From Pelagimonas phthalicica (GTDB lineage Bacteria; Pseudomonadota; Alphaproteobacteria; Rhodobacterales; Rhodobacteraceae), in contig NZ_SOAP01000002.1 in assembly GCF_004364805.1 (NCBI RefSeq), positions 1,116,001-1,180,000 of the forward strand: a stretch of 64,000 bases of DNA. The letters are read 5' to 3'. The notes beneath the pieces are model-generated. The model did no database searches and was not told the origin of the DNA. It saw nothing but the letters and a program-made list of their open reading frames with translations. Below are positions 51,020-60,509 of this stretch, in pieces (positions within the stretch are counted from its first letter, which is position 1; each line of letters begins with the position of its first letter). The position numbers and the translations under genes were made by a program.

Positions 51020-51142
51020 TTACCCGAGGTAGAGCGCATTTCGAGGCGGCGCAAGGATTCGCAAACCGCCCAAATTATGTGCAGCAGTTCTGCCACCATC
51101 CGTGCTACAATCGATTTAGTTTTCGTGACCAAAGGATTGCAA

Positions 51143-51784
51143 ATGTCGACAAGTGTTGAGACGAAAACCCTTTTTCAGGACGCGCGTCAGTTTCTGTCAG
51201 AGTTGGAAAAGAACAATTCAAAGGAATGGTTTCAGGCCAATAAGGCGCGCTATGACACCGAACTCAAACGCCCGGCAGAACGGTTATTGGCGGATGTTGC
51301 GGAGTTTCTTGAGGCGATCAGCGGGACGCCCCCGAAACCGAAACTGTTCCGCCCTCATCGTGATGTTCGGTTTTCCAAAGACAAGACACCCTATCACACG
51401 CATCTGCATCTCTTGTGGTCCTTGCCGGACGGGCGCAGTTGGATGCTGGGGATTGCGACCGGCTATGCGACCGCTGGGGCGGGTATCATGGGTTTTGAGA
51501 AACCTCACCTTGAGGCCTATCGCGCGGCGGTGGCGACGGGTGGGGAAGACTTGCAAAAAATCCTGACCGATGGCGCGTGGCGCGTAGAAGAGCCAGAGCT
51601 CAAACGCGTCCCCGCCCCCTACCCGTCTGACCATCCAAGCGCTACGTTGCTGCGGCGCAAGGGATTGGTGGCCTGGCGGGACGATCTGGAGGCGGGATTG
51701 AGCAATGATCCAGAAGCGGCCCTGAAGGACGTATTTTCCGAGCTAAAGCCGGTTCAGGATTGGCTTGCGCGCGTCGTAAGTTGA
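51143..51784 (+). CDS. DUF2461 / TIGR02453 family protein
   Basis: A 213-aa conserved protein of unknown function. FLSELEKNNSKEWFQANKAR, then LFRPHRDVRFSKDKTPYHTH are the family signatures, and the C-terminal half has LRRKGLVAWRD. Start 51143 has AAAGGA upstream. No signal or membrane segment. It is convergent with ppk2. Confidence 0.85.
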   Translation: MSTSVETKTLFQDARQFLSELEKNNSKEWFQANKARYDTELKRPAERLLADVAEFLEAISGTPPKPKLFRPHRDVRFSKDKTPYHTHLHLLWSLPDGRSWMLGIATGYATAGAGIMGFEKPHLEAYRAAVATGGEDLQKILTDGAWRVEEPELKRVPAPYPSDHPSATLLRRKGLVAWRDDLEAGLSNDPEAALKDVFSELKPVQDWLARVVS

Positions 51785-51808
51785 CCGCGCAAGCCAAGAG
51801 CGCCTTGT

Positions 51809-52801
51809 TCAGGACTTTCTGGAATCCGGATGCAGCGCCGTACCCAGAATGTGATCGGATTTGTGGATCACATGGCTGGCCCCGCCAACGATCAGCGGAT
51901 CAGGAAATTTCGCCAATTCCGGGTCTTTGCCCGGGTAATCGATTGTCGACAGGAAATGCCGCATACAATTGATACGGGCGCGCTTTTTGTCGTTTGACTT
52001 GATCACAGTCCAAGGCGCATCAGCGGTGTCCGTGTAAAAGAACATCGCCTCTTTGGCCTCGGTGTAATCATCCCACTTGCCAAGGGATGCTTTGTCAATC
52101 GGGCTCAGCTTCCACTGTTTCAGGGGGTCGGTTTCGCGGCTTTTGAAGCGGGTGCGCTGTTCGTCCTGAGTGACCGAGAACCAGTATTTATACAGCCGGA
52201 TGCCCGAACGCACCAACATGCGTTCCAAATCTGGCGTTTGGCGCATGAATTCAAGGTAATCATTGGGTTCGCAGAACCCCATGACACGCTCAACGCCCGC
52301 CCGGTTATACCAAGAACGGTCATATAGAACAATCTCGCCCTCGGTCGGCAAGTGGTTGATGTAGCGCTGGAAATACCACTGACCGCGTTCTTCGTCGGTT
52401 GGTTTGTTCAGTGCGACCACGCGGGCATGACGCGGGTTCAAATGCTCGGTAAAGCGTTTGATTGTGCCGCCCTTGCCTGCCGCGTCCCGCCCTTCGAACA
52501 GCAGAACAAATTTCTGCCCGGTCTCCAATGCCCAATGCTGAACCTTCAGCAATTCGGCCTGAAGCTGGGCCTTTTCCTTTTCGTAATCCTTGCGCGACAG
52601 CTTTTCCGTATAGGGGTATTCGCCCGTCTCAAAAGCTCGGCGGATATCGTCAGGCGACGGGCGCGCGGCCACTGTCGGCTTGGCCTCTTGGACCTCAGCA
52701 ACCGAAGCTGTGCCCTTGTCCGCCTCAACGGCTTTTGTCACAGTTTGCGGCTTGGCTGCGGGCGATTTAGAGTTGGTAGAAGCGGTTCGCGCGGTGGTCA
52801 T
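51809..52801 (-). CDS. ppk2: Polyphosphate kinase 2
   Basis: A 330-aa PPK2. Start 52801 follows AAAGGA. Walker A LLFEGRDAAGKGGTIKRF, Walker B YDRSWYNRAGVERVMGF and the lid RFKSRETDPLKQWKLSPID are intact. It transfers phosphate between polyphosphate and nucleoside diphosphates. Single-domain length suggests class I. The N-terminal 60 residues are a low-complexity Ala/Lys/Thr tail. Divergent from trpA. Confidence 0.93.
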   Translation of the reverse strand: MTTARTASTNSKSPAAKPQTVTKAVEADKGTASVAEVQEAKPTVAARPSPDDIRRAFETGEYPYTEKLSRKDYEKEKAQLQAELLKVQHWALETGQKFVLLFEGRDAAGKGGTIKRFTEHLNPRHARVVALNKPTDEERGQWYFQRYINHLPTEGEIVLYDRSWYNRAGVERVMGFCEPNDYLEFMRQTPDLERMLVRSGIRLYKYWFSVTQDEQRTRFKSRETDPLKQWKLSPIDKASLGKWDDYTEAKEAMFFYTDTADAPWTVIKSNDKKRARINCMRHFLSTIDYPGKDPELAKFPDPLIVGGASHVIHKSDHILGTALHPDSRKS

Positions 52802-52986
52802 ACATATTCCTTTCACTGTTGTCGCGCATATCCTAACCCTAGCGGAGATGCCCCGCTTTGACCCCTGTCAAAAAACCGTCACAAACGGCACATCTATTTT
52901 CGGCTCTTGCCCGGACAGACCTCTCTTGGCATTGATTTTCCCCAACGCTTCCGGCAACAGGGCATGACCACCCTTTGGAGACAGCC

Positions 52987-53778
52987 ATGACTCGCATCGA
53001 CACCAAATTCGCTCAACTCGCTGAACAGGGCACCAAAGCCTTTGTTGCCTATATCATGGCAGGCGATCCTGACACCGAGCGGTCGCTGGAGTTGATGCGC
53101 GGGCTGCCCGGTGCCGGTGTCGATGTGATCGAGCTTGGTCTGCCTTTCACCGATCCAATGGCCGATGGGGCGACCATTCAGCTTGCGGGTCAGCGCGCGC
53201 TGGATGCTGGCATGACGCTGGAAAAAACCCTGCAAATGGTGCGCGAATTCCGCAGCGAAGATGATACGACACCGATTGTGTTGATGGGCTATTACAACCC
53301 GATCTATTCGCGTGGCGTCGACAAATTCCTGGTGGATGCCAAAGAGGCCGGGATTGACGGTTTGATCGTGGTTGATCTGCCACCGGAAGAAGATGCCGAA
53401 TTGTGCATTCCCGCGCAAAAGGCCGGGTTGAACTTCATTCGCCTTGCCACGCCAACAACCGATGATGACCGTCTGCCCAAGGTTCTGCAGAACACATCAG
53501 GGTTTGTATATTACGTGTCGATCACCGGAATCACCGGTGCCGCCGCTGCTCAGGCCACCGATGTGGGCCCCGAGGTTGCCCGCATCAAAGCCAAAACCGA
53601 CCTGCCTGTCATTGTCGGGTTTGGCATCCGCACTCCGGACACGTCTCGCGATATTGCGTCGGTGGCTGATGGCTGCGTGGTTGGCTCCGCTATTGTCAGC
53701 GAAATGGCCAGTGGCAAGCCGGTTTCCGAAGTTTTGGACTTTGTGAAATCCCTGTCGGATGGCGCTCATTCGGCATAA
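52987..53778 (+). CDS. trpA: Tryptophan synthase alpha subunit
   Basis: A 263-aa TIM-barrel enzyme cleaving indole-3-glycerol phosphate. [21 protein letters not shown] contains the catalytic Glu and the Asp region; [11 protein letters not shown] is the second catalytic segment, and [15 protein letters not shown] the phosphate-binding loop. Start 52987 has GGAGA upstream. trpB is not in the window, so the gene is detached from its usual partner here. Its last 13 bp overlap the convergent sensor-kinase-like gene. Confidence 0.95.
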   Translation: MTRIDTKFAQLAEQGTKAFVAYIMAGDPDTERSLELMRGLPGAGVDVIELGLPFTDPMADGATIQLAGQRALDAGMTLEKTLQMVREFRSEDDTTPIVLMGYYNPIYSRGVDKFLVDAKEAGIDGLIVVDLPPEEDAELCIPAQKAGLNFIRLATPTTDDDRLPKVLQNTSGFVYYVSITGITGAAAAQATDVGPEVARIKAKTDLPVIVGFGIRTPDTSRDIASVADGCVVGSAIVSEMASGKPVSEVLDFVKSLSDGAHSA

Positions 53779-55019
53779 GGGCGCAACAGGCGGGCCATGC
53801 AGCCCGCCAGTTCCTCGCGACGGATTGGTTTGGGCACATGCGCGTCCATGCCACGGCTGAGGTAATCCTTGATCTGGCCGCTCATTGCGTTGGCCGTCAG
53901 CGCAATGATGGGCACGGGAACCATGCGATTGGCCCGCTCAAAGACCCGAATGCGCGCCGCCGCCTCGATCCCGTTCAGGACCGGCATGTTCACATCCAGC
54001 AAAACGATATGCGCTGGATTGGCCTGAAACGCATTCACAAGCTGCAGCCCATCTTCGACGATCTGGAGATCAAAATCGTAGCGTTTGAGCAGCAGCTCCA
54101 GCACGCGTTGATTGGTCTGATTGTCCTCAGCCGCCAAGACGCGCCATTGACGCGCCTTAAGGACATCTTTGATCTCGGGATAAAAGGTGCGTTCTTCGCC
54201 ATCTCGCGCACACGGGGTAACGCGCATTGTTGCGGCAAAAACAGATCCGCGGGATTTGCCCGGGGCAAAACGCAGCTCACCGCCCATCAAACGACAGAAT
54301 TTCTGAGAAATTTCCAGGCGCAGCCCCTCAGCCTCAAAAGCGTCCGGCACAAAGGACGTCCCTTCCTCCAGGGCTTGGGTAAGCTGTTTTTGGCTGTCCT
54401 CAGAAAGAGTTACCCCAGTATCGCTGATTTCTAGCGTTAGAACCCCCTCTTCGACCATGGCTTGGACGCTGATTTCACCTGCCGAAGTGCGGGCCACTGC
54501 ACCGGACAGGAGGCAGGACAGGATTTTCTTGATCTTGGTAGGGTCGCCTTTGACCGAACCACGAATACCAGTGCCAAATTCCAAGTCGAACTTGAGCCCT
54601 TTATCCCCGGCCGTGCTGGCAAAACCCTTATTGGTTTCGCGCAGCAACCGAGGAAGATTGAACCCAGTCTGATCCACGGTCATTGAACCAGCTTCGATTT
54701 TGGCGAGGTCCAGAAGGTCGGTCAACACATTCAGCAAGGCATCGCCAGAGTCTGCAATGGTGCCCACCATGTCAGCCTCGGCTTGTTGAAGATCACTTTC
54801 CTGCAACGCCGTTGCCATACCGAGAATATGGTTCAGCGGCGTTCTGATCTCCTGACTGATCATGGTCAGAAAGCTACTTTTGGCAGAGCGTGATTGGCCC
54901 AAAACCTGCGTGACCTTGTCGATCTCCGTCGGTTCCAAAGGCTGCGCTTGGACTGCTGGGGCGACCTTTTCCCTCTCTGATCGACGCGCACCGAAACGAA
55001 TTGAATCTGGCCGGTTCAT
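53766..55019 (-). CDS. Degenerate hybrid histidine kinase with intact receiver domain
   Basis: About 417 aa from ATG 55019 (a GTG at 55109 could add 30 residues). Residues 35-115 are a HisKA-like dimerisation helix pair. The H-box reads [16 protein letters not shown], with Gln56 in place of the phosphoacceptor His. The ATPase domain lacks the N-box Asn ([11 protein letters not shown] at 169-179) and its G2 box is GLRL, while DTG (200-202) remains. The C-terminal receiver (292-410) is complete: acidic pair at AAEDN, phospho-acceptor Asp342 in LLDVNMP, and Lys397 in PKPI. No membrane or sensory domain is visible. It is probably unable to autophosphorylate and may act as a scaffold or phosphate sink. 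Confidence 0.85.
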   Translation of the reverse strand: MNRPDSIRFGARRSEREKVAPAVQAQPLEPTEIDKVTQVLGQSRSAKSSFLTMISQEIRTPLNHILGMATALQESDLQQAEADMVGTIADSGDALLNVLTDLLDLAKIEAGSMTVDQTGFNLPRLLRETNKGFASTAGDKGLKFDLEFGTGIRGSVKGDPTKIKKILSCLLSGAVARTSAGEISVQAMVEEGVLTLEISDTGVTLSEDSQKQLTQALEEGTSFVPDAFEAEGLRLEISQKFCRLMGGELRFAPGKSRGSVFAATMRVTPCARDGEERTFYPEIKDVLKARQWRVLAAEDNQTNQRVLELLLKRYDFDLQIVEDGLQLVNAFQANPAHIVLLDVNMPVLNGIEAAARIRVFERANRMVPVPIIALTANAMSGQIKDYLSRGMDAHVPKPIRREELAGCMARLLRPYAE

Positions 55020-55320
55020 CGCTAGGGCCCCAGCTCTTGAGACGCGACCTGACACCGCGTTCCGGCAAGAAATGCGCGTCGAAACAGATCCTGACCTGCC
55101 TTCACGCACCCCCAGCTATCCAGGCGAAGCAGCCCCGGAAATCGCCCGTCACTTTGCATCCGAATTGCCATAATCCGCCCTGAAACAACTTTGCTGAAAC
55201 ATTGCTAGGCCAAAGCAGTGAAGACCTGCTTAAAACCACCAAACTTGAACTGCGGCAATTCACCCATTGCGCTAAATGCACCATATTGGTAACAAGCCTT
55301 TACCAATTTGCGAGGTTTCC
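55020..55320. other. Divergent intergenic region, sensor-kinase-like / lldD
   Basis: No credible extra gene, apart from a possible 30-residue N-terminal extension of the kinase-like protein. It carries the inverted repeat listed next. Confidence 0.5.
55285..55307. promoter_or_regulatory. Inverted repeat in the lldD leader
   Basis: ATTGGTAA-N7-TTACCAAT, perfect 8-bp arms, ending 13 bp before the lldD ATG and overlapping the approach to its ribosome site. It resembles an operator dyad for a lactate-type GntR or other repressor, or an RNA hairpin. Regulator unknown. Confidence 0.55.
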
Positions 55321-56484
55321 ATGCCAGTCATCACCGAAATCAACGATCTCAAGCGCATCTACCGCCGCCGTGTGCCCAAGATGTTTTACGACTATTGTGA
55401 ATCCGGCAGCTGGAGCGAGCAAACCTTTCGCGAAAACACCTCAGATTTTGAGAAACTGCATCTGCGTCAACGGGTTGCCGTGGATATGTCTGGCCGCTCG
55501 ACCAAGACACAGATGATCGGACAAGATGTGTCGATGCCAGTAGCGCTCGCCCCGGTCGGATTGACCGGCATGCAGCATTTCGATGGCGAGATCAAAGCCG
55601 CCAAAGCTGCCGAGGAATTCGGCGTTCCGTTTTGCCTGTCCACCATGTCGATCTGCTCGATCGAGGATGTGGCGGAAAACACCAATGCACCGTTCTGGAT
55701 GCAGGTCTATACGCTCAAAGATGATGATTTCATGCAGCGCCTGTTTGATCGCGCCAAGGCGGCCAAGTGTTCCGCGGCAGTGATCACCGTTGACCTGCAA
55801 TTACTGGGCCAACGTCATAAGGACCTGAAAAACGGCCTGTCTGCCCCGCCAAAACTGACTGCACAATCGGTCGCCAATATGATGACGAAGGTCCAGTGGG
55901 GCCTGGGTATGTTGCAAACCAAACGGCGTTTCTTTGGCAATATTGTCGGCCACGCGCATGGGGTTGAGGACGCGTCCTCTCTTTCATCCTGGACGGCAGA
56001 AAGCTTTGATCAGTCGCTGAACTGGGACCGCATCCGCGAATTCCGAAAGATGTGGGATGGTCCCCTGATCATCAAAGGTATCATGGACCCGCGCGACGCG
56101 CTTGAGGCCTGCAATGTCGGCGCGGATGCCATCATTGTGTCCAACCATGGTGGTCGGCAGTTGGATGGCGCACTGAGCTCGATCCGCGCGCTGGAGCCGA
56201 TCATGGACGCGGTTGGCGACAAGATCGAGGTGCATCTCGACAGCGGCGTGCGCTCCGGTCAGGACGTGCTCAAAGCGGTGGCCATGGGTGCCAAGGGCTG
56301 CTGGATCGGTCGCGCCTTTGTCTACGGGCTTGGCGCGATGGGAGAGGCCGGTGTCACCAAGGCCTTGGAGGTCATCCACAAAGAGCTGGATCTGTCGATG
56401 GCTCTGACTGGCCACACAGATATCAACACCGTCGACAAAGATATCCTGATGATCCCAAAGGATTTTTCCGACAACTGGAAATAA
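55321..56484 (+). CDS. lldD: FMN-dependent L-lactate dehydrogenase (alpha-hydroxy-acid oxidase family)
   Basis: A 387-aa TIM-barrel flavoenzyme oxidising L-lactate to pyruvate. Start 55321 has GAGG upstream. It has ALAPVGLTGMQHFDGEI (FMN site), FWMQVYTLKD with catalytic Tyr, VITVDLQLLGQRHKDLKNG with Asp and Arg, IIVSNHGGRQLDGA with the catalytic His and Arg, and LDSGVRSGQDVLKAVAMGAK for FMN phosphate. Other 2-hydroxy acids are possible substrates. Confidence 0.9.
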   Translation: MPVITEINDLKRIYRRRVPKMFYDYCESGSWSEQTFRENTSDFEKLHLRQRVAVDMSGRSTKTQMIGQDVSMPVALAPVGLTGMQHFDGEIKAAKAAEEFGVPFCLSTMSICSIEDVAENTNAPFWMQVYTLKDDDFMQRLFDRAKAAKCSAAVITVDLQLLGQRHKDLKNGLSAPPKLTAQSVANMMTKVQWGLGMLQTKRRFFGNIVGHAHGVEDASSLSSWTAESFDQSLNWDRIREFRKMWDGPLIIKGIMDPRDALEACNVGADAIIVSNHGGRQLDGALSSIRALEPIMDAVGDKIEVHLDSGVRSGQDVLKAVAMGAKGCWIGRAFVYGLGAMGEAGVTKALEVIHKELDLSMALTGHTDINTVDKDILMIPKDFSDNWK

Positions 56485-56508
56485 GGTCTGGTCGCGCCAG
56501 TGGCGCGA

Positions 56509-57651
56509 TCACCCCCGGTATCGCGCCACCATTGGCACCAGCACCAGCGGGGCCAGCATCAGCAATATCGCAATTGCGGTAAAGGAGACGGGCAACCCAA
56601 ACCCTTCGGCCAGAAAGCCCATGAGCGGTGGGCCGATGAAAAAGCCCGCATATCCCAGAACCGCGATGCGCGAGATTGCCAGGGCCTTCTTTTCATCCGG
56701 AACCATGCGCCCGACCCAGGCAAACGCCATAGGGGCGACAACGGACACGCCCAGCCCCAACAGGCCGAACCCCAGATAAGCCACTGGGAGGTTCTGCGCC
56801 CAGGCAGCAATGACCGATCCAATCGCCGCCAGGCTTGCGGCAAAGGTGATCACTTTGGCTTCGGTCCAGACATGGATGATTGCTTGCCCAGACAGACGCC
56901 CGACGGCCATGGTCAGGCCTAGTATCGCCGGGCCAAAAGCCCCCTCGGCCGCCCCTGCCCCCAGGCCACGTTCCAAATGCAGCGCTGACCAGGCCTCGGT
57001 CGCCTGCTCGGACATAAAGGCCAAGAGAACAATCAATCCGGCCGGGATCAGCAAGACCAGAGGCAGACGGCGGGAGGCGGTTTCATTGGAGCTCGGCTCA
57101 GGATCTGGAACCGGGGCCGTGATCATCTGCCAGATCAGCAAAGCACATAACCCAGCCTCAGCGGATAGGATCATCGCAGGGGACCAACCAATCTCGCGGC
57201 CAAAACCGCCCAGAAGGGCAGATAAGGCGTAAGCGACCGAAAATATCCCATGCGCCAGATTCATCAGGGGCCGTCCATGCCGCCCCTCAAGAATCGAAAT
57301 CCGAGCATTCATTGCGACGTCCAGCGAACCTGACGCCATCGTAGCCGCCATCATGGCCCCAGACAGCATGACCGCATTGCTCGCGTGGCCCGGTAACAGG
57401 AAAGCCAAAGCCATCGCCGTGGCCAGAACCGGCAAACACCAGCGTCCCAAAGCGGCCTCAGCACGCGGTGCCAGCCACATCGCGCTGACCGCCCCCAAGG
57501 CTGCAATAAGCATGACAGTGCCAAAGGCCCCATCACCTAGCCCAGCATTGGCTTTGATCACAGGAACAAGCGCCGCAAAGCTGCCCCAGAACAGGCCTTC
57601 GGCTGCAAAGGCGGCCAAAGGGCCGCGGGAAATATAGATATCACGCAACAT
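56509..57651 (-). CDS. Major facilitator superfamily transporter
   Basis: A 380-aa membrane protein with about twelve helices. Start 57651 (MLRDIYISRG) gives the usual MFS N-terminus, with GLFWGSFAALVPVIKANAGL as helix 1, and a second half starting near LVLLIPAGLIVLLAFMSEQA. The pattern resembles the YbjJ/fucose-permease-like group. Substrate unknown. The alternative start at 57714 lies next to a perfect palindrome. Confidence 0.85.
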   Translation of the reverse strand: MLRDIYISRGPLAAFAAEGLFWGSFAALVPVIKANAGLGDGAFGTVMLIAALGAVSAMWLAPRAEAALGRWCLPVLATAMALAFLLPGHASNAVMLSGAMMAATMASGSLDVAMNARISILEGRHGRPLMNLAHGIFSVAYALSALLGGFGREIGWSPAMILSAEAGLCALLIWQMITAPVPDPEPSSNETASRRLPLVLLIPAGLIVLLAFMSEQATEAWSALHLERGLGAGAAEGAFGPAILGLTMAVGRLSGQAIIHVWTEAKVITFAASLAAIGSVIAAWAQNLPVAYLGFGLLGLGVSVVAPMAFAWVGRMVPDEKKALAISRIAVLGYAGFFIGPPLMGFLAEGFGLPVSFTAIAILLMLAPLVLVPMVARYRG

Positions 57652-57711
57652 GGCGAAACTGGTGTCATGGATTTTTGTTAGCGTCCAAACACCATTTGCA
57701 ACCATATATTT

Positions 57712-57723
57712 CAAAGCGCTTTG
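57712..57723. promoter_or_regulatory. Palindrome CAAAGCGCTTTG
   Basis: A perfect 12-bp palindrome 61 bp upstream of the MFS start; the AAAGCGCTTT core is like LacI-family operators. No LacI gene is in the window. Confidence 0.4.
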
Positions 57724-57766
57724 GCTGCCTCGACATTATCTAAGATCGAGCCTGCACGCCCCTTTG

Positions 57767-58654
57767 TCAGGTCAGGTGCGTCTTGAAGTGAGACAGCGTT
57801 CGCTCCCACGATAGATTGGCCATCTCCTCATCATATCTTGGGGTGCTGTCATTGTGGAAACCGTGATGCGCGCCATCATAGAAATGCGCCTCATAGGCTT
57901 TTCCATTGGCCTGCAATGCGGCCTCGTAATCAGGCCAGCCCGCATTCACACGTTTGTCCAAAGCACCGTAATGCAGCAGCAAAGGGGCCTGAATTTTGGG
58001 GACATCTTCGGCAGCGGCCTGTCGTCCATAATAGGGCACGGCGGCCTTCAGCTCGGGAAAGGCGACCGCCGCAGCATTTGCAACGCCGCCGCCGTAACAA
58101 AAGCCAGTTATCCCGACATTTCCCGTCGATCCCTCGTGCGACATCAGAAATTCAACCGCAGCGAAAAAATCATTCATCAGCTTGGTACGGTCCACGGTTT
58201 TTTGCAGTGCTTTGCCCTCTGGGTCATTGCCCGGATACCCGCCAACCGAGGTCAAGCCATCCGGGGCCAGTGCCAGAAAACCAGCCTTGGCCAGGCGACG
58301 TGCCACATCTTCGATATAGGGGTTCAAACCACGATTTTCGTGAACGACAACCACCGCTGGCAATTTGCCCTCGGCGGCGGCAGGGCGCACCATATAGCCG
58401 CGCACCTCTCCGTGCCCGTTGGGCGATGGGTAGAGAATGTATTCCGGTAAGATGTCTGGATCGTTAAAGGAAACTTGCTGCGCCAAGGCGTAGTTCGGCG
58501 ACATCAATCCAAGAATCGTCGTCGCCGTCATCCCTGCGACCGTGAATTTGGCCGCGCCTTGGAGAAACTCACGCTTGGTGATCATGCCATGCGCGTAGAA
58601 ATCATAGAGCTCCAAAAGTTCCGGGTGAAAATCTTTTGCCGTCAATCGTGCCAT
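57767..58654 (-). CDS. Dienelactone hydrolase-family protein, exported
   Basis: A 295-aa alpha/beta hydrolase. Residues 1-60 include a family-typical N-terminal region ([19 protein letters not shown]) and a hydrophobic segment ending in an ALAQ signal site. The nucleophile is Cys in [14 protein letters not shown], the acid is Asp in [11 protein letters not shown], and the His is in YDGAHHGF. This is the Cys-Asp-His triad of dienelactone hydrolases. In this family the physiological substrate is often unknown. Confidence 0.88.
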   Translation of the reverse strand: MARLTAKDFHPELLELYDFYAHGMITKREFLQGAAKFTVAGMTATTILGLMSPNYALAQQVSFNDPDILPEYILYPSPNGHGEVRGYMVRPAAAEGKLPAVVVVHENRGLNPYIEDVARRLAKAGFLALAPDGLTSVGGYPGNDPEGKALQKTVDRTKLMNDFFAAVEFLMSHEGSTGNVGITGFCYGGGVANAAAVAFPELKAAVPYYGRQAAAEDVPKIQAPLLLHYGALDKRVNAGWPDYEAALQANGKAYEAHFYDGAHHGFHNDSTPRYDEEMANLSWERTLSHFKTHLT

Positions 58655-58870
58655 TTTCGTTCTCCCATTTTAGAGGAGAAGGTAGCACGATCTGAGGCAT
58701 TTCAACTTCAAGGCTTCGTGACAGGCGACGGCAATCAGGGGCTACCCCGCAAATCCTGCACGGGATCAACAGAATCAGCTTGCCAAATCCCGCAATCCGG
58801 TCTACGCGCACAGCTTCAACGCGGGGTGACAGCCTTGGAGGCACCCTGCCCTATATTTGGAGAATTCAAA

Positions 58871-59503
58871 ATGGCGAAAGAGATTCCTAATCTCGTAGCT
58901 ACCGCACGCACGGGGACAGGCAAGGGCGCCGCTCGTCAGGCACGTCGTGACGGTCAAGTTCCTGGTATCGTGTTTGGTGGCGACGCTGATCCCCTGCCGA
59001 TCAACGTTCCTTTCAACGTTCTGCTCAAGAACCTGAAAGCTGGCCGCTTTAAGTCCACCCTGTGGAACCTGCAGGTTGAAGGCCATGAAGACGTGCGCGT
59101 AATCTGCCGCGACGTTCAGCGCGACGTTGTAAAAGACCTGCCAACGCATGTTGATTTCATGCGCCTGCGCCGCACATCCAAAGTGGCCCTGTTCATTCCT
59201 GTTGAGTTCATCAACGAGGAAACCGCGCCTGGCATCAAAAAAGGCGGCGTTCTGACTGTTGTCCGCCCCGAAGTTGAGCTGGAAGTGACCGCCGGTGACA
59301 TCCCTGATCACATCACCGTTGATCTGGCAGGCATGAATGTTGGCGACATCGTTCACATCTCTGACGTGACCCTGCCAGAAGGTGCCAAGCCAACCATCGA
59401 TCGTGACTTTGTTATCGCGAATATTTCCGCGCCATCGGGCCTGAAATCTTCCGAAAACGAAGAAGGCGACGACGCAGAAGAAGCAGTTGCAGCCGAAGAG
59501 TAA
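58871..59503 (+). CDS. rplY: 50S ribosomal protein L25/general stress protein Ctc
   Basis: A 210-aa protein binding 5S rRNA. The L25 domain covers about 1-95 ([40 protein letters not shown]) and the TL5/CTC C-terminal domain about 100-195 ([35 protein letters not shown]). A very acidic tail ends the protein. Start 58871 has GGAG upstream. A strong terminator follows. Confidence 0.95.
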   Translation: MAKEIPNLVATARTGTGKGAARQARRDGQVPGIVFGGDADPLPINVPFNVLLKNLKAGRFKSTLWNLQVEGHEDVRVICRDVQRDVVKDLPTHVDFMRLRRTSKVALFIPVEFINEETAPGIKKGGVLTVVRPEVELEVTAGDIPDHITVDLAGMNVGDIVHISDVTLPEGAKPTIDRDFVIANISAPSGLKSSENEEGDDAEEAVAAEE

Positions 59504-59526
59504 GCTCTTTCGCTTCGCAGAAATAC

Positions 59527-59557
59527 AAAGCCCCGCTCAATTCGAGCGGGGCTTTTT
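59527..59557 (+). terminator. rplY terminator
   Basis: A perfect 12-bp stem (59527-59538 with 59544-59555) with an AATTC loop and a T5 run. Confidence 0.95.
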
Positions 59558-59581
59558 GTTTGGTCTGCCTCGTTGAGTGAT

Positions 59582-59605
59582 GCAGCCCTGACTGATCAGG
59601 GCTGC
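59582..59605 (-). other. Perfect 10-bp hairpin after the metal-binding protein gene
   Basis: GCAGCCCTGA / TCAGGGCTGC around CTGA, 11 bp past the stop of the minus-strand gene; no T-run on that strand. Confidence 0.6.
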
Positions 59606-59615
59606 GAAACAGGCT

Positions 59616-60509
59616 TTAGCTGGCAGGTGCTTTGTCCAACGCCTCAAGCAACGTGCCGAGGTTGTGCTGGAACATTGTCAGGTAGCTGGTTGCCGGGCCA
59701 CCACGCTCAGACAGCGCGTCCGAGAACAGACGGCCACCGATCTCAAGACCGGTTTCATCGGCCACTTGCTTGACCAGGGCCGGGCTGGTGATGTTTTCCA
59801 CGAACAGCGCCGCTGCACCTGCGGATTTAATCTGGTCGATCAGTTCCGCCAATTCCTTGGCCGATGGTTCGGCTTCGGTGTCGATACCGACCGGGGCCAG
59901 GAAGTTCATACCATAGGCATCCGCCAGATAGCCAAAGGCGTCATGTGCGGTCACGACCGTGCGACGCTCTGCCGGCAAACCTGCCAGTTTCGCTTTGGTC
60001 TCGGCATCCAGGGCTTTGAGCTTGGCGATATAGGCTTGGGCATTGGCGTCAATGTCAGCCGCATGATCTGGCATCGCTTCTTTCATCGCTGCCGCGACAT
60101 TGGTGACATAGATCACCCCATTGGACAGCGAATTCCAAGCATGTGGATCAGCCGTACCATCAACCATCACCGGGGTGACACCTTCGGTTGCAACATGGAC
60201 GACGGCCTTGGTGCCGGATTCTGCGATCAGGGTGTCGGACCAGGTCTCAAAGCCCAGACCATTTACAAACACAACATCTGCCTCAGCGACTGCACGGGCA
60301 TCCGCAACGGAGGGCTGATAGACATGGGCGTCTGCATCTGGGCCAACAATGGTTGTTACCTCAGCCATGTCGCCGACAACCTCTTCGACCATGTCACCCA
60401 GGATCGAAAAGCTGGCGACGATCTTGACGTCATGTGCCAAGGCCGGACCTGCAACCAGAGCCAAAGCCGCAGAGGCAATACCGGCATAGAAAGAATTGAT
60501 AAGCTTCAT
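59616..60509 (-). CDS. ZnuA-like (cluster A-I) metal ABC transporter substrate-binding protein
   Basis: A 297-aa periplasmic protein with a signal peptide ending in PALA-HD (residue 25). Candidate metal ligands are His62 (DADAHVYQP), His123 (ADPHAWN), His189 (TAHDAFGYL) and Asp264 (RLFSDALS), the His3-Asp set of zinc-type proteins. The long His-rich loop of classical ZnuA is absent. The transcript begins with a cobalamin riboswitch, so cobalt rather than zinc or manganese is a serious candidate ligand. Confidence 0.9.
   Translation of the reverse strand: MKLINSFYAGIASAALALVAGPALAHDVKIVASFSILGDMVEEVVGDMAEVTTIVGPDADAHVYQPSVADARAVAEADVVFVNGLGFETWSDTLIAESGTKAVVHVATEGVTPVMVDGTADPHAWNSLSNGVIYVTNVAAAMKEAMPDHAADIDANAQAYIAKLKALDAETKAKLAGLPAERRTVVTAHDAFGYLADAYGMNFLAPVGIDTEAEPSAKELAELIDQIKSAGAAALFVENITSPALVKQVADETGLEIGGRLFSDALSERGGPATSYLTMFQHNLGTLLEALDKAPAS

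Noticed and set aside
59616-60509. Naming the binding protein znuA outright
   Set aside because: No His-rich loop and the operon is led by a cobalamin riboswitch, so zinc specificity is doubtful.
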